The translations under genes and the position numbers were made by a program. Below the pieces are notes generated by a model. The model was not told where the DNA came from, ran no database searches, and saw nothing but the letters and a program-made list of their open reading frames with translations. A stretch of 64,000 nt of DNA from assembly GCA_032173965.1 (NCBI GenBank), contig JAVUNC010000004.1, positions 56,295,501-56,359,500 of the forward strand, read 5' to 3'. Source of the DNA: Sitta carolinensis (Eukaryota > Chordata > Aves > Passeriformes > Sittidae). Shown here in pieces: positions 53,801 through 64,000 of this stretch. Each line of letters opens with the position of its first letter. Position 1 is the first letter of the stretch.

Positions 53801-55604
53801 ACACAAAGATGATTTGCATTTTCTTTTTTGTGTTAGGGCAGCTCCATGCAAATTATGCAAATACATATTTTCAGTGAAACTAATTTTCAAAAGTGAATTG
53901 CATGAGACAAAAAATAGAATGCTCTAAGACTTGGCAAGGTGGCAAAAGCAATTTCTCTTTTTTCTAAGAATGAAATTTTATGACCTTTACAGTCAATACA
54001 ATCAGCATTTCCATATATACTTGCAAGCCACATCGAGTTGGTCAGCTCTGTATTACTTCTCAATCTCTTAGTGTTAGGTTTCTCTTCTGAAAGCTTATGT
54101 TTCCAGGACATTGTTTTTAAAGACAGTTTAAAAGCATTATTAAGACATTGCTCTTCAGAATTTAAAAGATGAATCTGACATAAAAAATACCCACAACACA
54201 ATCTGATATTTTTCTCAATGTCAGAAGAAAATAGAGGCAATAATGCTTATATTAGGAATATGGCACTACAGCTTTTAAATCTGCAATGTAAGTTTGAATC
54301 AAGTTTACATCTATGTAGAAGTACAATCGTTTCTTTGACAGTAGCACTAGAAGGACTCAAAGGAAAGCTAGGATTCTATTGTGGTAGGGTCCTGCAATCA
54401 CTTAGAGACAATCTATTCTGCTCTTACATAGCTCTAGACTAAGCAGAAAAGCCAAATACAGCTAAAATGAGATATTATCCACACACAGAGGCAAAACTAA
54501 AACAGATTTACTTTGCTGTCTGAAACAAGTACATTCCCTTAACACTTCCTATAGTCCTCTTACTTGTCTATGTGGCAATATGGTTTCCTTGTAACTTGAG
54601 TGCTCAACTGTTTTTCCCTACAGAAGCCCAGAAGTGACCAGGACATACAAATGAAAATTAACACTAAGAGGGGCTTGATCCTACAGTTCAGTCACTGTCT
54701 ACAGATGCTAAGTCTTATTACAAAGTGATTATGTATATTCAGTTCCTTAGTTCTGCTACAGTCCTGGCATTTCAATTATACATTACATCAAGAGCTTTCT
54801 TCCTTATTTATTTTTGTCTTTAAAAGAAATGTTAAGGAGAAATTAAGTTTGCTATAAACACTTGGAATAGTAAGCTTCTTTCGTTTAGCTACAAGGAATA
54901 CTAAATTCTTTGCACAAGACACAAAACAGCTAAATAAAGGCTTGGTTATACACAGGACTTAGCCATTACATGCAAAGAGAACAACCTTTCCTGGATTGGA
55001 TAAAACTGGCATTTCAGCTTAAGAACCTAGATATACACATCCTAGCAGAAATGGGCAATGTCACCACCAATAACAGTAAAAAGTAGATGTCTTGTTTAGT
55101 AAGGGCCAAATAGGTTACTATATAAACTGTGACTCATATTATGTTAGTGCTACCAAAAAACATATGACCAAGGGAAAAAAATCCATTATTTCAGTCTTTA
55201 ATTTTTAAATGGCTTCTTTTTTGTGCAAATGAAAGATGGATGTAACCTGTCCAACATAAAAAAAATACACCCAGAGATACTTTTCCTTTTATTTCTCCAT
55301 TATGAAAAATAAGACACAAAAAAATCTTCTAGCTACAAACTAATCTTCTAAATACATATACAAACCTATTCCTTTTTACCCGCTGGTAAAGGACATTAGG
55401 ACATTAGAACTCTAAAAAGAGTACAGAGCTTCAGGGAATCACGTAACCACTCAGACATTTTTAACCCCTCCCCACCTTCCACACACTGCCCCCAGTCCCC
55501 CCTGTATTTGATTATACTCTAAAGGCTTGATCTTGTATATCATTCTTTAACTCTCAGCTACAGTCTTTTGGTATTTGAGCCAGGATCTGTTTCCTTTCTG
55601 CACT

Positions 55605-55975
55605 CAACACAGAATCATTGAGTTGGCAAACGCCTCCAAGATCATCAAGTCCAGCTTTTGAACAAACACCACCTTGTCAACTAAACGACAGCACTAAGAG
55701 CCAAATCCTGGCATTTCTTGAACATTTCAAGGAATGGTGACTCCACCGCCTCCCTCGACAGAGAATTCTAATCCTTAACTGCCCTTTCAGTGAATAAATT
55801 ATTTCTGATGTTCAACCTGAACCTCCTCTCACACATCTTGTGGACATTTCCTCTTGTCCTATCTCTTGTTGCTGGGAGAAGAGGCCAATCCCCACCTTGC
55901 CACAACCTCCTTTCAGGCAGGAAGAATGTTCTTCACCATTGCAAGGAACTCTATCACAGCCCCAATAACCATTAA
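55605..55975 (-). mobile_element. CR1 LINE 3' fragment, minus strand
   Basis: On the given strand it begins with CAGAATCATTGAGTTGGCAAACGCCTCCAAGATCATCAAGTCCAGC, the reverse complement of a CR1 3' end. It continues with GGAATGGTGACTCCACCGCCTCCC, a TTTCTGATGTTCAACCTGAACCT stretch and TTTCCTCTTGTCCTATC. It is about 370 bp, 5'-truncated, and the only CR1 in the window lying in the same orientation as AHI1. Confidence 0.88.
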
Positions 55976-56052
55976 CAAAGTTGTCAACAATGTTATTGAC
56001 TCAGTGCCCATTTATGGAATTTTGTCTTATTAGAAGTTTCTAATAAAAGCTG

Positions 56053-56081
56053 CTTTCTCAACAACTTAGTTGTTGAGAAAG
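56053..56081. repeat. Perfect 13-bp inverted repeat with 3-nt loop
   Basis: CTTTCTCAACAAC, loop TTA, then GTTGTTGAGAAAG form a perfect 13-bp palindromic stem with no mismatches. It lies about 80 bp beyond the CR1 end and 160 bp before a tandem duplication. It may be a small palindrome formed by template switching during replication. No terminator or RNA role is claimed. Confidence 0.9.
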
Positions 56082-56244
56082 AAGAAGCCAGCTGGCAGAA
56101 GGAGAAGTAATTTGCTGGGTTTTAACAGGAATGATTCCAGCTTTCTCTGCTTTAAAATATTACTTGAATAAACATAGCAGTAGTCAGATAGCCCTGTTTA
56201 ACTTTGTTCAGCAGGGACAAAATAAACACTGAATAATTAAACTC

Positions 56245-56464
56245 TGTAACTTTACCAACATTTATGGCAAGAAAGGTAATATGGTAAGACTGGAAACAAA
56301 ATTAAAGAACCAATCAGTAAAACCCAAACACAGTAAAAATGCTTAATCAGTGAGTAACTTTTCCTGACTATACAAACTTTCATGGCAAGAAAGCTAATAT
56401 GGTAAAATTGAAAACAAAATTAAAGAACCAACCAATAAAATTCTCACACAGTAAAAATTCTTAA
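56245..56464 (+). repeat. Tandem duplication, period about 118 bp
   Basis: The block ATGGCAAGAAAGGTAATATGG through ACAAAATTAAAGAACCAA to CACAGTAAAAATGCTTAA (from 56264) recurs from 56382 as ATGGCAAGAAAGCTAATATGG, the same ACAAAATTAAAGAACCAA core and CACAGTAAAAATTCTTAA. The two copies are offset by 118 bp and differ at scattered positions, so the duplication is not recent. Confidence 0.85.
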
Positions 56465-59124
56465 CACCATCTTATTTTGCCCTCTGATAAAATTATCGCA
56501 ATGGTATATTTTTGTGCTTAAAAGGAATGCAATTAGCTAGCATAAAATTTATATAAGACATAAGCCACTGAGAGACATACAGTGCTGAAAGAGGTCATGG
56601 TTTGACTCTAAGCCAGGCAAAACCAGCACATACATCTATTTTAACTATGTTGTGCTAAAATTCACCTGGTGGTTGCTAAAAATGAGGAGTGTATTAAAAA
56701 AATCTTTTAAGGCAAAAAAATCTTCTAACACAGAAAAAAATAAATAACAGATTTTAAGAGCCTGACCTGCTTTGTAAGATTTTCAGAGGGCAGGGGAGAG
56801 GGAATAAAAAAAAAAAATCACAGAAAGAAAATCAGCTATTTGTTCTTTTTCTAACACAGGCAACTTTATTAAACCTAGAAAATTTAATGAATTGACAAGA
56901 AAAATTCATCAAAATTTCTAAAACTTTACTTTATAATGAAATATTTCTTAAAGACATACAAAGCAAAATTCTGGTAAAATTTCCATAGGCTGCAAAGTAT
57001 TTTACCTGTATAAAGCTTCTAGAAATAATTCAGCCATTTCATATCAACAATCAGTTTATGAAATCACAATGATTCAACAGTAGCTGCTTGGAATATAGAA
57101 AAGAGCTCTATAAAAGCTATTTTTACATAGTAAATGAAATTCACAAGTTTACAGGATATCAGATGCATCATGGCTTATGAAATACTTCCTTAGAAGTCTG
57201 CAGCAGGGAGTAGCTTTGTGTAAAGTAATAATTGCAATAAAATTTATTAGAGTAAGAGCATTTCCTAGCATTCTAAACAGGAATATAGGAATAGGAATAC
57301 ATCACTATTAGAAAACACACTTATTTAATTTAAAAGCCTCATCCACTGAGGTGCATTGTGCAGGTCATATGGAAAATGACTGCCTGTGTTACAGGATCAT
57401 GTTCTCTACTAATATGACCAAAAAGTAAAAAAGAGGTTTTAAAAATACGTCACATTTCTTATACATATGGTAGGATTATAGAATACCAGTACCTTCCCTG
57501 GCAGTTTGTAGATAAAAATTTTGTATTGCAGGCATGGTCAAGTGAAACAGCTATTTCAGCCTGCAGCATTGTCTTGTACTAGGCCAAGAACACTCACAGA
57601 ATAGGCAATGTTTTAAAGAGAGTCTTCAGCACTTCAGGTGCTATCAACTCTGGTTTTCCATCTCCAGGTAGAAGCTGTAGTAAGTTACTTTAGAACTCTC
57701 ACCTTCCAGATCTGCACTAAACCCCAGAAGGCAAGCGTGGTATTTCAGAATTTACTAAAACTAAGAGGAACCAGAAGACAGACACTTACAAGACTGAAAA
57801 TGGTTGCATAAAAAAAATACACACCACTTGGGCAATGAGCTCTGCCTCTAGGTCTTTGCTGCAGACAGAAGCACAAGTTTCTGTCTTCTTCCACTTGATG
57901 GCTCAGTATCATGTTTATGTGTTCCCCAAAAGGGTCGCCCTTTTTTTTCTTAAAAGTGGTGGCTGTAAATTCTGTTTTATTTTAACAGAAAAAGATGTAC
58001 TTTGTGTGTCCACTAAATTCTAAAAGGAGAACACCTGAAAGGACTAAACAGTATAGTATTTGATGTATACTACACCAAAGCATCATTTATGAATATATTT
58101 TATAGACATACAGCTCAATGATGGAAGTTCAGTACATTTCATGCAATCCAAGATATAGGCTTCTGGATTCTCTCACAATTCTTTATGAATTGTGGCATGG
58201 TAATAAATGCCCAATTTCAGAGCTAGAGTACTACATCTTCAAAGAAAGCCCTTCTCTTCATACCTACACAGCATATATCATCCCCTTGTTCTGGATAGTT
58301 ATAAAGAGTTTTTTTTCACTGCTAGATGGAAGTGAAATTTAAAAAACATAAATAGTAACACTGAAAGAAAAACACTTATGAGCACTTCCAAGAGCCAGAG
58401 ATGAATTAAATGTTTGCCTATCAAAAACTTCCATGAATAGAATCATACATTAGTATAAGTTCCTTGAGATAGAGATAAATAATAACTGCTGCCAAGATTC
58501 ATTACTCTGTAATTTCTCTATGTGGTAGAGAAGGTAATTCTGCATTCTGGTTTCATACAGAAATTAATTTTTACCTTTTTTATCAAAAGGTCTTAGCTTT
58601 TGTGGATTGCTAAAGCTCTAGCACAACAGTCAACTCTTGGTTCTAATTTCTGGGCTAATAAGAATAGCAATACTGCAGAAGAGAAGAAACTTCACCCATC
58701 TATCATTCATTAAGGTTCATGTTTAGTTAAAAAGAAGAAAAAGAGAAAAATAAAAAAAACTATTGGCTCTAATGGGACCTGGAAAACAGGACAAGTCATA
58801 AGACAAAGAACCCAAACTTATACAGGATCACAGTATCCTCTCTATCTATCTTAACCCAAACTTTAATGTATTGACATCACATTTTCCAGTCCTGTATCTA
58901 AGTCACAGAACTCAAAACTCTATTCTTTAAAGTCAGTTTTAAATCCAGAGGCTATGCTGTTGACACATGTTAAAACCAGAGACCCTCGTGTTGGCAGATT
59001 TGTTGTTTATGTGTTCCAGCACCTTTGTCACATAAAACATGACTCCAGACCTTAGGCCAGGTCTACAAGGTATACTGCCAATCATGCTTGCCCCAACATG
59101 GCATTTCCTACATGTCTGTGACAA

Positions 59125-59690
59125 GGGCATGCAAAAATGACCCGAAGAACAGGACTACTCTGTGCTGGCACAGCCTTACCTCCAGTGCTGTGCGCAGTTT
59201 TGAGTGCCACAACAAAAGAAAGATATTAGAGAGTGTCCAAAGGATAGAAACAAAGATGATGAAGGACCTGGAGGGGAAGCTTTACAAGGAGTGGCTGAAG
59301 TGACTTGGTCTGTTCAGCCTAGAGGAGACCAATGGGAAACCTCATTGCAGTTACAACTTCCTCATGAGGGGAAGAGGAGGGGCAAGGCACTGATCTATTC
59401 TTTGTGGTGTCCAGTGACATTGTCCAAGAGAATGACCTGAAGTTGACTCAGGGGAGGTTTAGGTTGAATATCAGCAAAAGTCTTTTCACCCAGAGGGTGT
59501 CTGAGCACCAGAACAGGCTCTGCAGGGAAGCGGTCACAGCACCAGTGTGACAGAGTGCAGGAGGTGTTTGAACAATGGTCTCGGGCACATGGTGTGACTC
59601 TTCAGGTTGGTGCTTGCAGCACCAGGAGCTGGACTTGATCTCTGGGTGTTCCTTCCAACTCAACATATTCTCTGATTCTGTGAAATACAT
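59125..59690 (+). mobile_element. CR1 LINE 3' fragment
   Basis: Recognised blocks in order: CTCCAGTGCTGTGCGCAGTTTTGAG, GAGAGTGTCCAAAGGATAGAAAC, GGTCTGTTCAGCCTAGAGGAGACC, GACTCAGGGGAGGTTTAGGTTGAATATCAG, and the end CTGGACTTGATCTCTGGGTGTTCCTTCCAACTCAACATATTCTCTGATTCTGTGAAAT. It is 5'-truncated, about 560 bp, and antisense to AHI1. Short open frames inside it are element-derived. Confidence 0.85.
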
Positions 59691-60104
59691 ACAAGCTAAC
59701 ACCTGTGTTCTCATCTGGAGTTTTAATGCCCCAACTCGACCACAGGGTAAACCTATGTGTGGTTTCCTAAAGTCGTCTTTCTCCATCTTCGCATGTCTGT
59801 TCCCAGAAATACTAGCACGTTCTCACACTTGTGTCTGAGTGGCAGCTTTTAGGAGTTCTACTTTAGCAAACCATTCATGTGAGTATGCATTCTAATAAGC
59901 CTTCCAGCAAAGCCTACACTCACATACACGCATAATTTTTCATATGAGAAAGGAAACTGCACACACATTAAAAACTAATTCCTAATTACAAATTAATGGA
60001 AATTTTAGGTTTTAATGTTGTATATTTTACTCTGGGGCTGTCCAAAATGTGATAAATCAGGCAGGCAATACTGCAGCCACACACAAAAAATGATCCTATC
60101 CCTG

Positions 60105-60803
60105 CTTGAAAAGCATCTACTGCTGTCCCTGAGTCTCATGTTGGATCACTGAGAAGATTAGCATCAAGACTTCTTTCAAAGAAATCTCCTCACCAACATC
60201 TCAGTGGTTCAAAGCACTGCAAAGATGCACTCTCGGTGTTTATAAACACTACTGCTTTGTGACAGATATCAAACTGGATTCTTCAATCACCATCCTGTAC
60301 TGTACTGCTCTCACACAGTGTGAAGACTCCAATGAACTTTATGACATCTCCCACATGGGTAGAGTGCTTGGAGGATGCCGTCAAAAACACTGATCAGTAC
60401 TCTGTTCACAGTCAACTTACTCATCCCAACCTAGTCAATGGAATTCTAGGGTTACAAAACTCCAGTGGCTTAAAGCCATTCTCTCAAACACAGTTGTAGG
60501 CTTATCTATTTCATCTAGTCACACGGTAACATGGAACTTCTACATGCTTCTGCTAAACCAGATTTGTCTTCCAAAGTCCAGAACCACTGGTTAAACAGTT
60601 GCAATGATAAAGACTCTCATAAATTCTCTAACCTCATATTTTTCTTCATATGCCCAGACATCCAGAAGAGTAAAATTTTTTCCTGAAGTATCTTCCTGGA
60701 GTACTTGTCCCAGACACAAGGCTACATGCTCCATTCTCTCCTCATTGTGCCTTTCTTTGATAAACACTTTGATGGCACCAGTGCTCACTTTGTAGGTAAG
60801 CAA
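60105..60803 (-). pseudogene. Unidentified coding-like relic
   Basis: On the minus strand, 60591-60803 is open for 70 codons, with protein-like composition: a hydrophilic stretch VFIKERHNEERMEHVALCLG, then LLDVWAYEEKYEVREFMR before a stop at 60591. Further 3' on the same strand (about 60.1-60.4 kb) a second interval reads as a plausible but interrupted peptide containing GDVIKFIGVFTLCES, with in-frame stops. I infer a decayed processed pseudogene or old transposon ORF. I do not recognise the family. It is GC-richer than the surrounding intron. It lacks convincing splice sites and is not needed for the AHI1 frame, which closes without it. Confidence 0.3.
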
Positions 60804-61626
60804 GAACAGAATGAGCAGAAAGTAAAAACAAGGTTTGCTTCCTTATGACAGGCCACATGTCATTGAAAGGTAGAAGCAGTATGCTTCTGTTATCCAGAAG
60901 AGCTATCATGTGGTGTTTCATGAAGGGGTTCACTAGGAGTTCACAGTTCAGAAATCTGTGGTCTGTGTGAAAGCCTATGGGATGGCTTTCTTCCAGATGG
61001 TTTCAAAGTTCAGGCCTAATGGGGATGCCAAAGCCCAGGAACCAGACTAAATCTAATCCAAAGTAAAACCCCTAAAGCATGATGACAGTAGTTACAGCAA
61101 ACTCAGCAACAACTGCTTTCATCTGCTCATCTACTTCTTTTGTGATTCACCACTTATTAATGAAGATAAAACCTAAAACTACATTAAAAAAATTTACATG
61201 TACTCAAAAGTACTTCAAAATGAAAAACAGTAAATGCAAACTCAAATGGGGTTCATGTCATTGTGAAAAGTAATTATAACTTCGCAGTACTATTCAGGAA
61301 CATTCTGCATCCTTGTTGCATGCAAAATTGTCTCAGGTTGGTGAATTTAACTTAATTAAATTTATTGCCAATTACAAAACCTTTAATTACCAATTTGGGT
61401 ATTGATAAACAAGACAAATAGTAAAATACCCAATCAAAGAAAACACTTTTCATCTCTCTTTGTCCGTCTCCACTTCAGGCACCTCTTTTTTCTCCTTTCT
61501 AATCCCCAGTCTCCTTGATTTTGACATTACATTACCTTCAGTCCCTTTTGGAAAGGCAATGGAAGGGTGGGGCAGTAGAGTGAGGTTAGTGAATAGTGAC
61601 TAGCTCTTTTTGACTCTTCTTTTTAA

Positions 61627-61650
61627 TTTTCAACTCTTTTGAGTTGAAAA
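61627..61650. repeat. Perfect 10-bp inverted repeat
   Basis: TTTTCAACTC, loop TTTT, then GAGTTGAAAA form a perfect stem-loop about 20 bp before the pyrimidine-rich open stretch. It is short enough to be chance in AT-rich DNA. Confidence 0.7.
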
Positions 61651-61671
61651 GGTCTTTTTAACTGCTTTAGT

Positions 61672-62247
61672 ATGGATCCTTTGCCAGACAACATCTGCTT
61701 GGGGATTGTACCTGTCCAGCATGGATTCTCCCATTGTTTCTTCGCAGGTGTACCACCATCTGTGTTTTCTTTTGCGTCTCCTAGTGTATCTCCTCTTTCC
61801 CTTCAAGCCTACTCTGTTATTTCCCCTGTATTTCCATTTCTCCATTGTTTTGTGTCTCTTGCATCACCTTTGTGCCTCCTCTGTGTCTTCTTTCACATCT
61901 GCTCACTTCACGTGACACCTCGCATTCCTCTTCCTGTACCTCCACTTGTGCCATCTGACACATTCTCCTTCACATTCCTCCTCTGCTGTGGTGTTTCCTG
62001 TCTTGTTAGGTTCCAGCCTTTCTTAAGTTTGTTTTCTCAGAGGTGCCATAGTCTGTTTGGTTCCAGTCTCAGCTGTGCAACGGGTCCATATTGTCCTTCA
62101 CTGAGCTGGCTTGAAACCACTGTGCCCAGCACAGGGCATGTTCTCCCCCAGCCCTGCAGCTCCCTAAATACACTACCATTTATGCCACATACAATCTTTA
62201 AGGTGGATAGGAATCTCACACATAATGATCTATATATGGATCCATGA
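61672..62247 (+). other. Pyrimidine-rich 191-codon open frame of unknown nature
   Basis: This is the longest uninterrupted frame in the window. The conceptual product is dominated by Ser, Pro, Leu, Phe, Val and Cys, as expected from any CT-rich strand (about 61.72-62.03 kb is strongly C+T biased). It has no signal, membrane or domain pattern I recognise, and no promoter or splice context. It lies in the AHI1 intron, antisense, ending about 250 bp before exon 62501-62703. Most likely it is an open frame kept free of stops by base composition, possibly derived from a degenerated CT-rich repeat. Confidence 0.25.
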
Positions 62248-62500
62248 TTTCACACAAATGGACAAACAACAATGGGCACTAGCACAAAAAATTTCCTTGT
62301 CATCAGTACTTGAAAAACAAAATTAAGTTTTTTATGATTGCTCTTTTCTTAAGAGCTACTTACACCTGTATTAGTATAAGTGAGAGATGTATTCATTTCT
62401 AAAGACCAGATGTCATGATAACACATACGTTTTTTTAAGTACACCAGTTCCAGAATATGGGAAAACTATGTACTTCTGATATTAATTAAATTTGACTTAC

Positions 62501-62703
62501 CATAACAGAATCAAGTTTTTGTTTCACCTTCTGCATTCTCATTGATGCTCTTGCAACATTGACAAACTGATCTGCTGGAGACACCACTGAGTTTTTTTGT
62601 ACAGGAATTTCAGAAAAACTGCTAAAGAAGCGTGGCCCCCTTGGTGCAGCTGTGGCAAGTGATGAACTGAGATCTCTTACGAGTTCAGCTTCCTGTTGTG
62701 CAA
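62501..62703 (-). CDS. AHI1: AHI1 exon following the WD40 region
   Basis: The 203-bp exon is bounded by acceptor ATTTCTACAG (AG at 62704-62705) and donor GTAAGT (62500-62495). After two bases finishing a valine-type codon (xTT) it encodes 67 codons. These start AQQEAELVRDLSSSLATAAP, have an RGPRFFSSFSEIPVQ middle, and end with a basic helix-forming stretch (ASMRMQKVKQKLDSVM). It ends in phase 0 and continues into ANSNLLLP of exon 50740-50857. In jouberin this is the region between the last WD40 blade and the SH3 domain. It is the most 5' exon in the window; earlier exons lie beyond 64000. The final third could form a short amphipathic or coiled-coil helix. Confidence 0.85.
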
Positions 62704-64000
62704 CTGTAGAAATAACCAATATTAACGTCTCAGGTGAAGCCTTACATTGCCATAGGAAAAAAAATTGAAGGATCACAGTCATTTTGCCAGCCATGTCTTC
62801 AGTCAAACACCATCAGAAACTGTATTAATAGTGATATAGGGAAAACATGAAATTTTCCCCTTACTATTAAATTTCCCCCCCTAACTCTTCTGATTACAAT
62901 ATCTCACTTCAGTTTTGTTCAGTAATCTCTCATACAGAACTGGTATTTTTTGTATTGCTTATAAAAAATATTGTCCCTCATGCAGAAATATTGGCATTGG
63001 GGGGTGGGGAAAGAGTGGGAAGAGAAAGGAATTTTTCAAAGGCAATAAAGTTATAAAGCTTGCACTGAGTTCAAGTGTGCAGGTACGTGCAGGTGACGTT
63101 TCACATTTTTTCCAGCATAGTTCAAGTGAGCTTATGATGCCTGAGCAATATTTCATAAGTTGACAGATACTATACAGGCACAGGACACACTGACTGACAA
63201 GTTGACTTCCAAAATTTTCTGTAATATGGTTTCAAGCCAACAAAGGTTAAATGAATTCTTCATGGAAGTTCTGCCCAGGGTATTACTAAAATTGTTGGTG
63301 CATCTAAAACATATGCTGTCAGAGACTTAAAAATTGCATCAGTGACTAAAATTAGTATTTAATTTAACTATAATATTAAACTATATGTTTAACTCTTTCA
63401 ACTCTATGGCAGTATTACTATTTTCTGAAACCAAAGAGGGTGCTTTTAACCAAAAAAGGAACAAAAAGATAGTAACCAACAATACAAAAAAAGACCACAA
63501 CCTATGCAAAATCTTACTGTCAGTAGCTAAGCAGTAAGAAGACACAAATAACTACCACTGTGCTGTGTGATCTCTAAATGTGTATGCACACACATATATA
63601 TATATATTTCAAACTACTACGTTAAGTTTAAGACTCATTGCCTGCTCCACAATCAAAAAATTCTGAAGAATTCACTTCACCTCCCAAAAATTTAATTGTT
63701 TTTTAAAATATTGATATCCTACTTAATTGAAGTATAGCACTAAATATTGATTGCGAAGTTATTCCACTTAATGTTCCTGTAAAAGTCAACCAATTCAACA
63801 AATAACCTACACTGAGATTTTACATGAGTAATCCTATTACTGTTATTTAAAAAGCTACTGTATAAAGACAGGATTAGCTTTACAGATCTATGCCCACTGT
63901 GAACATAATTCATACTAAAAATTACTGTATAATTCATGTTAACACATTAACTTTCTAGATGCGAATGTCCTTAACTGAACACAACTATCAAAAAAGTCTC
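62704..64000 (-). other. Partial AHI1 intron at window edge
   Basis: Phase-1 intron upstream of exon 62501-62703, continuing past the window. It includes a short CA/TA microsatellite (63587-63608). No exon with fitting splice sites was found here. Confidence 0.7.
63587..63608 (+). repeat. CA/TA dinucleotide microsatellite
   Basis: CACACACATATATATATATATT: an alternating purine/pyrimidine run of about 22 bp in an AHI1 intron. Confidence 0.85.

Larger units (their letters stand above)
50858..62500 (-). other. AHI1 intron (11,643 bp)
   Basis: Phase-0 intron. It contains a minus-strand CR1 (55.6 kb), a hairpin (56.05 kb), a tandem duplication (56.2-56.46 kb), a plus-strand CR1 (59.1-59.7 kb), a coding-like relic (60.1-60.8 kb), a small inverted repeat (61.63 kb) and a pyrimidine-rich open stretch (61.67-62.25 kb). 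The remaining sequence, including 50.9-55.6 kb, is AT-rich and unremarkable. Confidence 0.75.

Noticed and set aside
59088..59838. Open frames of 71-112 codons on both strands near 59.1-59.8 kb
   Set aside because: Most of the interval is CR1 and the frames follow its sequence; the remainder shows no independent support.
1..64000. tRNA, rRNA, snRNA, CRISPR or bacterial-type operon
   Set aside because: No B-box with a matching A-box, no rRNA or snRNA core, no regularly spaced repeats, and no tandem open frames with ribosome binding sites were seen.

Overview
This window looks like part of a bird chromosome, probably from a neoavian lineage. It is AT-rich and intron-rich and has no prokaryotic signals. 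Its interspersed repeats are CR1 LINEs carrying the avian 3' end (a CCAACC-type block followed by TTCTATGATTCTAT). A retroviral LTR of a type common in neoavian and passerine genomes sits inside one of them. The species cannot be named from the sequence.

The one protein gene I can support lies on the minus strand. It is the 3' part of AHI1 (jouberin), the WD40/SH3 scaffold protein of the ciliary transition zone. Six exons, read from high to low coordinates, are 62501-62703, 50740-50857, 30705-30763, 25295-25360, 22874-23036 and 21339-21439. Each has AG/GT borders, and their phases join into one continuous open frame of about 236 codons. They cover the linker after the WD40 repeats, the complete SH3 domain (exon 22874-23036) and an acidic tail. 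The WD40 and N-terminal exons must lie beyond position 64000. The frame leaves exon 21339-21439 in phase 0, and the end of the protein is not settled. A lysine-rich candidate terminal exon lies at about 7147-7378 and a candidate 16-nt microexon at 10964-10979, but I could not connect them in the longest frame.

Layout: 1 to about 7100 is gene-free sequence 3' of AHI1. From 7100 to 21300 lie the candidate last exons and a CR1 with a nested LTR. The compact 3' exon group, including the SH3 exon, is at 21.3-30.8 kb. A 20-kb intron (30.8-50.7 kb) holds two CR1 copies. An 11.6-kb intron (50.9-62.5 kb) holds two more CR1 copies, a 118-bp tandem duplication, a perfect hairpin, a possible decayed coding relic and a pyrimidine-rich 191-codon open frame. 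The partial intron 62704-64000 closes the window. I found no convincing tRNA, rRNA, snRNA, CRISPR or complete mobile element. I see no novel multi-gene system. The best leads are the unresolved avian AHI1 C-terminus with its candidate microexon, and the unidentified coding-like relic near 60.1-60.8 kb.
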